DNA from: Helicobacter_F equorum | GTDB lineage: Bacteria; Campylobacterota; Campylobacteria; Campylobacterales; Helicobacteraceae | NCBI RefSeq assembly: GCF_042649585.1 | Contig: NZ_JBHRZM010000002.1 | Coordinates: forward strand, 1-64,000 | Length of the DNA: 64,000 bases | Reading direction: 5' to 3' | In this document: piece by piece, positions 42,509 to 52,157 of the stretch | Layout: each line of letters begins with the position of its first letter | Position numbering within the stretch: position 1 is the stretch's first letter | The notes under the pieces: model-generated | The model's input: the letters and a program-made list of their open reading frames with translations, nothing else | Database searches by the model: none | What the model was told of the DNA's origin: nothing | Translations under genes and position numbers: made by a program

Positions 42509-45500
42509 ATGTCAGAGCAAATAAAACAAAACAAAAGATTGCGCATAGATTTTACTAAAAATCCTCAGTTATTAGATGTTCCTGATCTATTGTCCTTGCA
42601 AAGAGATAGTTATAATGATTTTTTGTTCGCGAATGCGACAAAAGAGAGTGGTATTGAAAAAGTTTTTAAATCCATTTTCCCTATTCAAGATGCTCAAAAT
42701 CGTATTACTTTAGAATATGCTGGTTGTGAGTTTGGAAAGCCAAAATATACAACTAGAGAAGCCATGGAGCGTGGGATTACATATTCTATTCCACTGAAAA
42801 TAAAGATTCGCCTTATTTTTTGGGAAAAAGACGAAAAAAGCGGAGAAAAACTTGCAGTAAAAGATGTGAAGGAACAAAGTATCTTTATCCGCGAGATTCC
42901 ATTGATGACAGATAGGACAAGCTTTATTATCAATGGTGTTGAACGCGTTGTGGTTAATCAACTTCATAGAAGTCCAGGTGTCATTTTCAAAGAAGAAGAA
43001 TCTAATACCGCGTCAAATAAACTTATTTATACCGGACAAATTATTCCCGATAGAGGTGCTTGGTTATATTTTGAATATGATGCAAAAGACATTTTGTATG
43101 CACGGATTAACAAACGCAGAAAAATTCCCATAACCGTTATTTTGCGCGCGATTGGTTATACAAAACAAGATATTGTCAATATCTTTTATCCTTCACTGCA
43201 TGTCCATTTTGAAAAAGATAAATGTTTTGTGCCTTTTAGTGTGGAAAATATAGGCACTAAGGCAGAATTTGATATTAAAGATTCTAAGGGGAATCTACTT
43301 TTAGCTTCAGGAAAAAGAGTAGGGAGCAAAAAACTTAAAGAACTTAAAGAACTTGAAAAAGATATAAAATGGATGGAATATCCAATCCAAAGATTGAATG
43401 AGCGCTACCTTTCTGAAGCGATATATGACAAGAATGGTGAATTGCTTTTTGATATTTTGACACAACTTGATGAAAGTAAGATTCAAAAGATTCTAGAAAG
43501 TGGCGTGAAAGAATTTAAAATTGCAAATGATACCGCTAAGGGCTTGGATAATTCTCTGATGAATTCTTTTGTGAGTGATGTGGAGTCATTACGAAACCTT
43601 AAACAAACAGAAAACATTGAAGATGAAAATGATCTCTCAGCTATTAGAATCTACAAGGTTATGCGTCCAGGAGAGCCTGTTACTAAGGATGTGGCAAAGA
43701 CTTTTGTAAACCAACTCTTTTTTGATCCAGAGCGCTATGATCTTACGCGCGTTGGACGCATGAAAATGAATCACAAACTTGGTTTGGATGTGCCTGATTA
43801 TGTGACAGTGCTTACACATAATGATATTATCGCAACTATCAAATACCTTATGAATGTGCGTAATGGCGAGGGACACATTGATGATAGGGATCACTTAGGC
43901 AATAGAAGAATTCGATCTATTGGTGAGCTTTTGGCAAATGAACTTCATACAGGACTTGTGAAAATGCAAAAAGCTATTCGTGATAAATTAAGCTCCCTTA
44001 ATGGTTCATTTGAGAATCTTATGCCTCATGATTTGATTAATTCCAAGATGATAACAAGCACAATTATGGAATTTTTTACAGGTGGGCAACTTTCTCAATT
44101 TATGGATCAAACAAACCCTCTCGCAGAGATTACGCATAAACGTAGGCTTTCTGCGCTTGGAGAAGGTGGTCTTGTCAAAGAACGCGTAGGCTTTGAGGCA
44201 CGCGATGTGCATCCAACGCATTATGGTAGGATTTGTCCTATTGAGACTCCAGAGGGGCAAAACATCGGTTTGATTAATACGCTTTCAACCTTTACACATG
44301 TCAATGATTTGGGCTTTATTGAAGCACCTTATAAAAAAGTAAAAGATGGCAAAGTAAGCAATGAAATCACCTATATTACAGCCGCTCAAGAAGAAGGGCT
44401 TATCATAGCTCCAGCTTCTACAAAAGTAGATAAAGATGGAAACATCATTGAGGATTTGATTGAAGCAAGACAAGATGGTGAAATTATTCTTGTAGAAAAA
44501 TCTAAAATAGAATTAATAGATTTAAGCCCAAGAATGCTTGTTGGTGTAGCTGCATCACTTATTCCATTTTTGGAGCACGATGATGCTAACCGTGCATTGA
44601 TGGGCTCAAACATGCAGCGCCAAGCAGTGCCATTGCTTAAGCCTGATGCACCTGTTGTGGGGACTGGTATTGAAAAAGTGATTGCAAGAGATGCATGGGA
44701 AGCTATTAAGGCAAAGCGAGGTGGAATTGTCGAGAAAGTTGATGCCAAAAGTATTTATATTCTAGGAGAAGATGAGAGTGGCGCGTATATCGATTATTAT
44801 TCGCTTTGCAAGAATCTCCGCACCAACCAAAATACATCTTTTTCTCAACGCCCAATAGTGCGAAAAGGTGATAGTGTCCAAGCGGGGCAGGTGATTGCTG
44901 ATGGTCCAAGTATGGATAGCGGTGAGTTAGCGCTTGGAAAAAATATTCGCGTGGCTTTTATGCCTTGGAATGGATACAACTTTGAAGATGCGATTGTAGT
45001 AAGTGAGCGTCTTATCAAAGAAGATACCTTTACCTCTGTGCATATTTATGAAAAAGAAATTGAAGCGCGTGAATTAAAGCATGGAACAGAGGAGATTACT
45101 TCAGATATTCCCGGTGTCAAAGAAAGCGAGATAGCACATCTTGATGAAAGTGGTATTGTGCGCATTGGGACATATGTTTCTCAGGGTATGATTTTGGTGG
45201 GTAAGGTCTCACCAAAAGGTGAAGTTAAACCTACGCCAGAGGAGCGATTGTTACGCGCTATTTTTGGCGAAAAAGCCGGGCATGTTGTTAATAAATCTTT
45301 GTATTGCCCTCCTTCTTTAGAAGGTGTGGTGGTAGATGTAAAAATCTTTACTAAGAAAGGCTATGAAAAGGATTTAAGAGCCATTAGTGCTTATGAACAA
45401 GAAAAATCTGTGTTAGATATTGAACATCATGATAGACTAACAATGCTAAACCAAGAAGAGATGGTGAGAATCTCTACAATGCTTTCTAAACAAAAACTTG

Positions 45501-48500
45501 TGAGTGATGCGAGCATTGGCGATAAACAATTCAAACAAGGGCAAAATATTCCTAAAGAAGATCTTGCAAATATTAATCGTTTTGCGCTTAATACATTGAT
45601 CAAAAGTTATTCCAAAGAGATGCAAGTGAAATATGAACAAATCAAAGCAAACTTCTTAGAACAAAAGAAAGCTTTGGGTGAGGAACACGAGGAGAAACTT
45701 TCGATTTTAGAAAAAGATGATATTTTACCAAGTGGCGTTGTCAAGCTTGTAAAAATCTACATTGCAACAAAACGCAAACTCAAAGTGGGCGATAAAATGG
45801 CGGGGCGACATGGAAACAAAGGTATCGTTTCTAATATCGTGTCATTGGTAGATATGCCTTATACCAAAGATGGTGAGCCTGTGGATATTATTCTAAATCC
45901 ACTTGGTGTGCCAAGTCGTATGAATATCGGACAGATTCTTGAAGTGCATTTAGGGCTTGTAGGTAAGAATCTAGGTAGGCAGATTGAGGATATTTTCACG
46001 CAACAAAGCCAAGCATGGATTAAAGATTTGCGTAACAAAATGCTTGAAATCTCTGAGGTTGTAAATACCGATAATCCAATTGCTACAGAATTTTTGAAAA
46101 AGCTTTCTGATGAAGAATTGCTACTATATGCCAAGGATTGGAGCAATGGTGTAAAATTTGCTATTCCGGTTTTTGAAGGCATTGAACAAGAACGTTTCAA
46201 TAAGCTTTTTGAGCTTGCAAAAATTGATATGGATGGCAAAACTGAACTATATGATGGTAGAACAGGTGAAAAGATGATTGAGCGTGTGAATGTGGGATAC
46301 ATGTATATGCTTAAGCTTCACCATCTTGTTGATGAAAAAGTGCATGCACGAAGTACAGGACCATATAGTCTTGTAACCCAACAGCCAGTGGGTGGTAAGG
46401 CACTTTTTGGTGGACAAAGGTTTGGTGAAATGGAGGTGTGGGCATTAGAGGCTTATGGTGCAGCTCATACACTTAAAGAAATGCTTACTATCAAATCTGA
46501 TGACACAGAAGGCAGAAAGGATGCTTACAAAGCTATCACAAGAGGTGAGCGTGTAGGCGAATCAAAGATTCCAGAAACATTTTATGTTTTGGCAAAAGAA
46601 CTTCAATCGCTTGTGCTTGATGTAAAAGTGTATGGTGATGAAGTCGATGAAGGTGGTATGCCTAAGCCATTGGTTATCAAGGAAGATGATCGTCCTAAAG
46701 ATTTTAACGCATTTCAGCTTGTTTTGGCAAGTCCAGAGAGCATACGATCTTGGAGTCGTGGCGAAGTCAAAAAACCAGAAACCATCAATTACCGCACTCT
46801 AAAGCCAGAGCGTGATGGATTGTTCTGCGCAAAAATTTTTGGTCCTGTGAGAAATTATGAGTGTCTTTGCGGAAAATACAAAAAAATGCGCTACAAAGGC
46901 ATGGTGTGTGAAAAATGTGGTGTTGAAGTTACAGAATCTAAAGTAAGACGCTATAGAATGGGACATATTGAACTTGTAGCACCTGTGGCGCATATTTGGT
47001 ACGTAAGCTCATTGCCAAGTCGTATAGGTACATTGCTTGGTGTCAAGATGAAAGATCTTGAGCGTGTATTGTATTATGAAGCATATATTGTAAAAGATCC
47101 TGGTGAGGCATCATATGATAATGAAGGCACAAAACCTATCATGAAATATGATGTTTTGAATGAAGAACAATATCAAAACATTTATCAACGCTTTGGGGAT
47201 AAGGGCTTTGTAGCACAAATGGGTGCCGAGGCAGTGCGAGATTTGCTTGAGCAGTTGGATTTGGTGGATTTATTACAGAGATTGCGTGAGGAGGCGAGAT
47301 CTACAAACTCTGAGGCTAAGAAGAAGACTATTGTGAAACGCCTTAAAGTTGTAGAAAGTTTCATTAACTCTGGTAATCGTCCAGAATGGATGATTCTCAC
47401 TGCGCTTCCTGTGCTACCGCCAGATTTGCGCCCACTTGTGGCACTCGATGGTGGAAAATTTGCAGTAAGTGATGTGAATGATTTGTATCGTCGTGTGATC
47501 AATAGAAATCAACGCCTTAAACGACTTATCGAGCTAGATTCACCAGAGATTATTATCCGCAATGAAAAGCGTATGCTTCAAGAAGCAGTAGATGCACTCT
47601 TTGATAATGGCAGAAATGCAAATGCCGTGAAAGGGGCAAATAAGCGTCCGCTTAAATCGCTTTCAGAAAATATAAAAGGTAAGCAGGGAAGATTCCGTCA
47701 GAATCTACTTGGAAAACGTGTGGATTTTTCTGGACGAAGTGTTATTGTCGTAGGTCCAAACTTGCGTATGGATCAATGTGGTTTGCCAAAAAATATGGCA
47801 TTAGAGTTGTTTAAACCGCATTTGTTCGCAAAACTTGAAGAAAAAGGTTATGCTACCAATCTTAAACAAGCAACCAAAATGATTGCACAAAAAAATAATG
47901 AGGTTTGGGAGTGTTTGCAAGAGATTGTCGAGGATTATCCAGTGCTTTTAAATCGTGCACCGACGTTACATAAGCAATCTATCCAAGCTTTCCATCCAAA
48001 ACTTATTGATGGTAAGGCTATTCAGCTTCATCCGCTTGTGTGTTCAGCGTTTAACGCGGACTTTGATGGTGACCAAATGGCTGTGCATGTGCCTCTTTCT
48101 CAAGAGGCGATCGCAGAATGTAAGGTGCTTATGTTAAGTTCTATGAATATTTTGCTCCCCGCTAGTGGTAAGGCAGTAACCGTTCCTAGCCAAGATATGG
48201 TTTTGGGACTTTATTATTTGTCTTTAGAGAAAAAGGGTGCTAAGGGTGAGCATAAAATATTCTCAAATGCACAAGATGTGATGGTTGCTATTGATTTAGG
48301 AGAGCTAGATATTAATGCTAAGATTCGTGTTTCTTATGAACGAAGGATTATAGAAACTACCGCAGGTCGTATGATTGTTAGTTCTATCTTGCCGGATTTT
48401 GTGCCACTTAATCTTTGGAATAAAGTGCTCAAAAAACAAGATATTGGTGTGCTTGTAGATTATGTCCATAAGCATGGTGGATTAGGTATTGCCGCTACTT

Positions 48501-51178
48501 TCCTTGATAATTTAAAGAATCTTGGATTTAAGTATGCGACAAAAGCAGGTATTTCGATTTCTGCACCTGATATCATCACGCCTGACAAAAAACAAACAAT
48601 GATTGATGAGGCGCGCGCAAGTATTCAATCTGTGCAAAGAGTGTTTGATACAGGAAATATAACCGCACAAGAACGCCATAATAGGATTGTTAATATTTGG
48701 ACACGCACAAGTGATGAAATGGGTAAAATTCTAGCTCAAAAAATCAAAGAGGATAAACAAGGTTTTAACTCTATTCATATGATGGCGGATTCTGGTGCAC
48801 GCGGTAGTGCAGCACAGATACGACAGCTCTCGGCTATGCGTGGCTTGATGACTAAGCCAGATGGCACAATTATCGAGTCGCCTATTACCTCAAACTTTAA
48901 AGAGGGCTTAAATGTTCTTGAGTATTTTAATTCTACGCATGGTGCGAGAAAAGGTCTTGCGGATACTGCGCTTAAGACAGCAAATGCTGGGTATTTGACA
49001 AGAAAACTTATAGATGTGAGTCAAAATGTTAAGGTAACAATTGAAGATTGTGGCACGCATGAAGGGGTTGAGATTTCAGATATTACCATTGGTGGATCGC
49101 TTGTAGAATCTTTGCGCGAGAGTGTGCAAGGTAGAGTGTTGGCACGAGATGTGATTGATCCAATTACAAATGAGATTCTCTTTAGCGAGGGTGTACTCAT
49201 TGATGAAGAGATGGCATTGCGCATAGATGAAGCAGGTGTGAAAAATGTAACAATTCGCACTCCTGTAACATGTAAGGCGCCAAAGGGTGTTTGTGCTAAG
49301 TGTTATGGGTTAAACCTTGGAGAATCCAAAATGGCAAAACCTGGCGATGCAGTTGGGGTATTGGCAGCACAAAGTATCGGTGAGCCTGGAACGCAACTAA
49401 CGCTAAGGACTTTCCATATTGGTGGGACTGCAAGCACAAGCCAAGAAGATGATACGATCATAGCAAATAAAGAAGGTTTTATTCGGTATTACAATATTAA
49501 AACCTTTAAAGACAAAGAGGGTAGACATATTGTGGCTAATAGACGTAATGCCGCAGTATTGCTTGTGGAACCTAAGATTAAAGCACCATTTGATGGTGTC
49601 GTGCATATCGAAAATGTCCATGATGAAGTTGTTATCACAATTGTTGGTGATAAAGATAAAGTTCATTACAATTTGCGAAAAGATGATATTGCCAAGAAAA
49701 ATGAGCTTGCTGGTGTTACTGGTAAGGTTGATGGTAAGCTCCTTATTCCACATGATAGTGGCTACAAGGTAAATGCTGGTGGTAGTATCGTGGATATTAT
49801 CAAAGATAGCTGGAATGTGCCACATAGGATTCCATATGGTAGTGAGCTTAAAGTGGCTGATAATGCTCCAATTGCTTGCAAAATAGAAGCTAAAGAGAAG
49901 GGAATTGTGAAGTATTATTTCCTTAACTCTGATACTTTGGAGCGCAAACGAGATGTCAAAAAAGGTATGGTGATTGATGAAAAAGGTGTATTTGCAGTGA
50001 TTGCAGATGAGAATGATAGAGAATCTACGCGCCATTATATTGCACGAGATTCTAAGATTCTCATCGATGATAATAGTGCTGTAGATGTAGATAGCATCAT
50101 CGCCGAACCTGTCAATAATGAAAATGTTGTGGTGGCAAAATGGGATTCTTATATCAACCCAACGATTGCGGAGGTAGCAGGTAGGGTAGAATATAGAGAT
50201 ATTATTTCTGGCATTACAGTAAACGAACAAGAAGATGCGATGACAGGCACAAAGATTTCTGTTGTGAGTGAGTATATTCCTGCGGATAAAAAGCCTGCTA
50301 TTGTGGTAATTGATAAGGCTGGTAAGGAGCATTTCTATCCATTAGAATCTAACACAACTATTACTATCCAAGATGGTGCAATGGTTGAAGAAGCAGAACT
50401 TTTGGCAAAAACACCTAAAGCATTAGTAAAATCTAAAGATATTACCGGTGGTTTGCCACGCGTTTCAGAACTTTTTGAAGCAAGAAAGCCAAAGGATATC
50501 GCGATACTTTCAGAAATTGATGGCGTTGTAAGCTTTGGTAAAGCAATAAGGGGTAAAGAAAGAATCATTGTTACTGCAGATGATGGTCGCGTAGCTGAAT
50601 ACCCTGTAGATAAAAATAAGAGAATCCTTGTGCGTGTTGGTGAATTTGTCCATGCGGGCGAAGCTATGACAGATGGCGTAGTTTCAAGTCATGATATTTT
50701 GCGAATCTCTGGTGAGAAAGCTTTACACAAATATATCGTAAGTGAAGTGCAACAAGTTTATCGCAGACAAGGTGTAAATATCGCTGATAAGCACATCGAG
50801 ATTATCGTTTCACAAATGTTACGACAAGTGAAGATTATCGATAGTGGTGATACGAAGTTTATCGATGGGGATTTGATTAGTAAGCGCCACTTTAAAGAAG
50901 AAAATGATCGAATTTTGAAACTTGGCGGAGAACCAGCGATTGCGGAACCGGTATTGCTTGGTATCACAAGGGCAGCTATAGGCAGTGATTCTGTAATTTC
51001 AGCGGCATCATTCCAAGAGACCACAAAAGTCTTGACAGAAGCAAGTATCGCAGCAAAAACAGACACGCTTGATGATCTAAAAGAAAATGTTGTGCTTGGT
51101 AGAATGATTCCAGTGGGAACCGGTCTTTACCACCATAAAAAGTTCAAATATAGCATCGATGAGGTAAAAGAGAGTTAA
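42509..51178 (+). CDS. rpoBC: RNA polymerase beta-beta' fusion
   Basis: A single frame of about 2,889 residues encodes both large subunits. The beta half begins NKRLRIDFTKNPQLLDVPDLL and holds the rifampicin pocket GGQLSQFMDQTNPLAEITHKRRLSALG, HPTHYGRICPIETPEG and KLHHLVDEKVHARSTGPYS. The beta' half begins near residue 1390 with FQLVLASPESIRSWSRGEVKKPETINYRTL and has the zinc site CLCGKYKKMRYKGMVCEKCG and the catalytic loop NADFDGDQMAVH near 1850. The join is a short hydrophilic linker (DEGGMPKPLVIKEDDRPKDF). ATG 42509 matches the family start; earlier ATGs at 42470 and 42494 are less likely. Fused rpoBC is characteristic of Helicobacter. Confidence 0.98.
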   Translation: MSEQIKQNKRLRIDFTKNPQLLDVPDLLSLQRDSYNDFLFANATKESGIEKVFKSIFPIQDAQNRITLEYAGCEFGKPKYTTREAMERGITYSIPLKIKIRLIFWEKDEKSGEKLAVKDVKEQSIFIREIPLMTDRTSFIINGVERVVVNQLHRSPGVIFKEEESNTASNKLIYTGQIIPDRGAWLYFEYDAKDILYARINKRRKIPITVILRAIGYTKQDIVNIFYPSLHVHFEKDKCFVPFSVENIGTKAEFDIKDSKGNLLLASGKRVGSKKLKELKELEKDIKWMEYPIQRLNERYLSEAIYDKNGELLFDILTQLDESKIQKILESGVKEFKIANDTAKGLDNSLMNSFVSDVESLRNLKQTENIEDENDLSAIRIYKVMRPGEPVTKDVAKTFVNQLFFDPERYDLTRVGRMKMNHKLGLDVPDYVTVLTHNDIIATIKYLMNVRNGEGHIDDRDHLGNRRIRSIGELLANELHTGLVKMQKAIRDKLSSLNGSFENLMPHDLINSKMITSTIMEFFTGGQLSQFMDQTNPLAEITHKRRLSALGEGGLVKERVGFEARDVHPTHYGRICPIETPEGQNIGLINTLSTFTHVNDLGFIEAPYKKVKDGKVSNEITYITAAQEEGLIIAPASTKVDKDGNIIEDLIEARQDGEIILVEKSKIELIDLSPRMLVGVAASLIPFLEHDDANRALMGSNMQRQAVPLLKPDAPVVGTGIEKVIARDAWEAIKAKRGGIVEKVDAKSIYILGEDESGAYIDYYSLCKNLRTNQNTSFSQRPIVRKGDSVQAGQVIADGPSMDSGELALGKNIRVAFMPWNGYNFEDAIVVSERLIKEDTFTSVHIYEKEIEARELKHGTEEITSDIPGVKESEIAHLDESGIVRIGTYVSQGMILVGKVSPKGEVKPTPEERLLRAIFGEKAGHVVNKSLYCPPSLEGVVVDVKIFTKKGYEKDLRAISAYEQEKSVLDIEHHDRLTMLNQEEMVRISTMLSKQKLVSDASIGDKQFKQGQNIPKEDLANINRFALNTLIKSYSKEMQVKYEQIKANFLEQKKALGEEHEEKLSILEKDDILPSGVVKLVKIYIATKRKLKVGDKMAGRHGNKGIVSNIVSLVDMPYTKDGEPVDIILNPLGVPSRMNIGQILEVHLGLVGKNLGRQIEDIFTQQSQAWIKDLRNKMLEISEVVNTDNPIATEFLKKLSDEELLLYAKDWSNGVKFAIPVFEGIEQERFNKLFELAKIDMDGKTELYDGRTGEKMIERVNVGYMYMLKLHHLVDEKVHARSTGPYSLVTQQPVGGKALFGGQRFGEMEVWALEAYGAAHTLKEMLTIKSDDTEGRKDAYKAITRGERVGESKIPETFYVLAKELQSLVLDVKVYGDEVDEGGMPKPLVIKEDDRPKDFNAFQLVLASPESIRSWSRGEVKKPETINYRTLKPERDGLFCAKIFGPVRNYECLCGKYKKMRYKGMVCEKCGVEVTESKVRRYRMGHIELVAPVAHIWYVSSLPSRIGTLLGVKMKDLERVLYYEAYIVKDPGEASYDNEGTKPIMKYDVLNEEQYQNIYQRFGDKGFVAQMGAEAVRDLLEQLDLVDLLQRLREEARSTNSEAKKKTIVKRLKVVESFINSGNRPEWMILTALPVLPPDLRPLVALDGGKFAVSDVNDLYRRVINRNQRLKRLIELDSPEIIIRNEKRMLQEAVDALFDNGRNANAVKGANKRPLKSLSENIKGKQGRFRQNLLGKRVDFSGRSVIVVGPNLRMDQCGLPKNMALELFKPHLFAKLEEKGYATNLKQATKMIAQKNNEVWECLQEIVEDYPVLLNRAPTLHKQSIQAFHPKLIDGKAIQLHPLVCSAFNADFDGDQMAVHVPLSQEAIAECKVLMLSSMNILLPASGKAVTVPSQDMVLGLYYLSLEKKGAKGEHKIFSNAQDVMVAIDLGELDINAKIRVSYERRIIETTAGRMIVSSILPDFVPLNLWNKVLKKQDIGVLVDYVHKHGGLGIAATFLDNLKNLGFKYATKAGISISAPDIITPDKKQTMIDEARASIQSVQRVFDTGNITAQERHNRIVNIWTRTSDEMGKILAQKIKEDKQGFNSIHMMADSGARGSAAQIRQLSAMRGLMTKPDGTIIESPITSNFKEGLNVLEYFNSTHGARKGLADTALKTANAGYLTRKLIDVSQNVKVTIEDCGTHEGVEISDITIGGSLVESLRESVQGRVLARDVIDPITNEILFSEGVLIDEEMALRIDEAGVKNVTIRTPVTCKAPKGVCAKCYGLNLGESKMAKPGDAVGVLAAQSIGEPGTQLTLRTFHIGGTASTSQEDDTIIANKEGFIRYYNIKTFKDKEGRHIVANRRNAAVLLVEPKIKAPFDGVVHIENVHDEVVITIVGDKDKVHYNLRKDDIAKKNELAGVTGKVDGKLLIPHDSGYKVNAGGSIVDIIKDSWNVPHRIPYGSELKVADNAPIACKIEAKEKGIVKYYFLNSDTLERKRDVKKGMVIDEKGVFAVIADENDRESTRHYIARDSKILIDDNSAVDVDSIIAEPVNNENVVVAKWDSYINPTIAEVAGRVEYRDIISGITVNEQEDAMTGTKISVVSEYIPADKKPAIVVIDKAGKEHFYPLESNTTITIQDGAMVEEAELLAKTPKALVKSKDITGGLPRVSELFEARKPKDIAILSEIDGVVSFGKAIRGKERIIVTADDGRVAEYPVDKNKRILVRVGEFVHAGEAMTDGVVSSHDILRISGEKALHKYIVSEVQQVYRRQGVNIADKHIEIIVSQMLRQVKIIDSGDTKFIDGDLISKRHFKEENDRILKLGGEPAIAEPVLLGITRAAIGSDSVISAASFQETTKVLTEASIAAKTDTLDDLKENVVLGRMIPVGTGLYHHKKFKYSIDEVKES

Positions 51179-51207
51179 TGTTGGCTCTCTAAGATAAATA
51201 AAAGTTT

Positions 51208-51234
51208 TGGTGGGCTATAATCCCACCATTTTTT
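51208..51234 (+). terminator. Intrinsic terminator after rpoBC
   Basis: TGGTGGG and CCCACCA form a seven-base GC-rich stem around CTATAAT, followed by six T. It lies 30 bases after the rpoBC stop and 25 bases before rpsL. Confidence 0.85.
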
Positions 51235-51258
51235 ACATTACTTTAGGAAAGGATATAC

Positions 51259-51648
51259 GTGCCAACTATCAATCAGTTAATTCGGAAAGAGAGAAAAAAA
51301 GTTCTTAAAAAAACTAAGTCACCAGCATTGCTAGAATGTCCACAGAGAAGAGGCGTCTGCACTCGTGTGTATACAACTACTCCAAAAAAACCAAACTCTG
51401 CACTTAGAAAAGTAGCAAAGGTAAAACTCACATCTAAGTTTGAAGTCATTAGTTATATACCAGGGGAGGGGCATAACCTTCAAGAGCACTCTATTGTGCT
51501 TGTGCGTGGTGGTCGTGTAAAAGACTTACCTGGTGTGAAATATCATATCGTTCGTGGTGCTTTGGATACAGCGGGTGTTGCCAAGAGAACTGTTTCGCGC
51601 AGTAAGTATGGTGCAAAAAAAGCCAAGAGTGGCGCTGATAAAAAATAA
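51259..51648 (+). CDS. rpsL: 30S ribosomal protein S12
   Basis: S12 controls decoding accuracy. The 129 residues start with GTG (MPTINQLIRKERKKVLKKTKSP). They contain TTPKKPNSALRKVAKV and RGGRVKDLPGVKYHIVRG. The lysines that are changed in classic streptomycin resistance (E. coli K43 and K88 equivalents) are both present. AGGAAAGG precedes the start. Confidence 0.98.
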   Translation: MPTINQLIRKERKKVLKKTKSPALLECPQRRGVCTRVYTTTPKKPNSALRKVAKVKLTSKFEVISYIPGEGHNLQEHSIVLVRGGRVKDLPGVKYHIVRGALDTAGVAKRTVSRSKYGAKKAKSGADKK

Positions 51649-51669
51649 ATCACTTAAGGAAGGTTTTAT

Positions 51670-52137
51670 ATGAGAAGAAGAAAAGCTCCTGTTAGAGAGG
51701 TTTTGGGCGATCCTATCTATAATAACAAAGTAGTAACAAAGTTTATTAACAAAATGATGTACGATGGTAAGAAAAGTGTGAGTGAAAAAATCATCTATGC
51801 CGCTTTTGATAAAATTGAAGAAAAAAGTGGTGAAAAAGGAATTGAGGTTTTTGAAAAAGCTTTGGAAAAAGTCAAACCACTTGTAGAAGTGCGTAGTCGT
51901 AGAGTGGGTGGTGCTACATATCAAGTGCCAGTAGAAGTTCGCCCTGCTAGACAGCAATCACTTTCTATCCGATGGATTTTAGAAGCTACAAGGAAGCGTA
52001 ATGAACGCACTATGGTAGAAAGATTGGCAAACGAATTGATGGATGCAGTTAATGATAGAGGCGCTGCATTTAAGAAAAGAGAAGATGTGCATAAAATGGC
52101 AGAAGCCAATAAAGCATTTGCACATTATCGTTGGTAA
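51670..52137 (+). CDS. rpsG: 30S ribosomal protein S7
   Basis: S7 starts assembly of the 30S head. The 155 residues begin MRRRKAPVREVLGDPIYN, with VGGATYQVPVEVRP and KREDVHKMAEANKAFAHYRW as family marks. It lies 21 bases after rpsL and 20 before fusA. Confidence 0.98.
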   Translation: MRRRKAPVREVLGDPIYNNKVVTKFINKMMYDGKKSVSEKIIYAAFDKIEEKSGEKGIEVFEKALEKVKPLVEVRSRRVGGATYQVPVEVRPARQQSLSIRWILEATRKRNERTMVERLANELMDAVNDRGAAFKKREDVHKMAEANKAFAHYRW

Positions 52138-52157
52138 TATGAGTTTAAGGACTAGAT

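Noticed and set aside
49403..50332. 309-residue frame antisense to rpoBC
   Set aside because: It lies wholly inside the beta' coding region, has atypical composition and no ribosome site; long antisense frames are common opposite low-GC coding DNA.
51259..51648. Streptomycin-resistance changes in S12
   Set aside because: The two key lysines are present, so no resistance allele is suggested.
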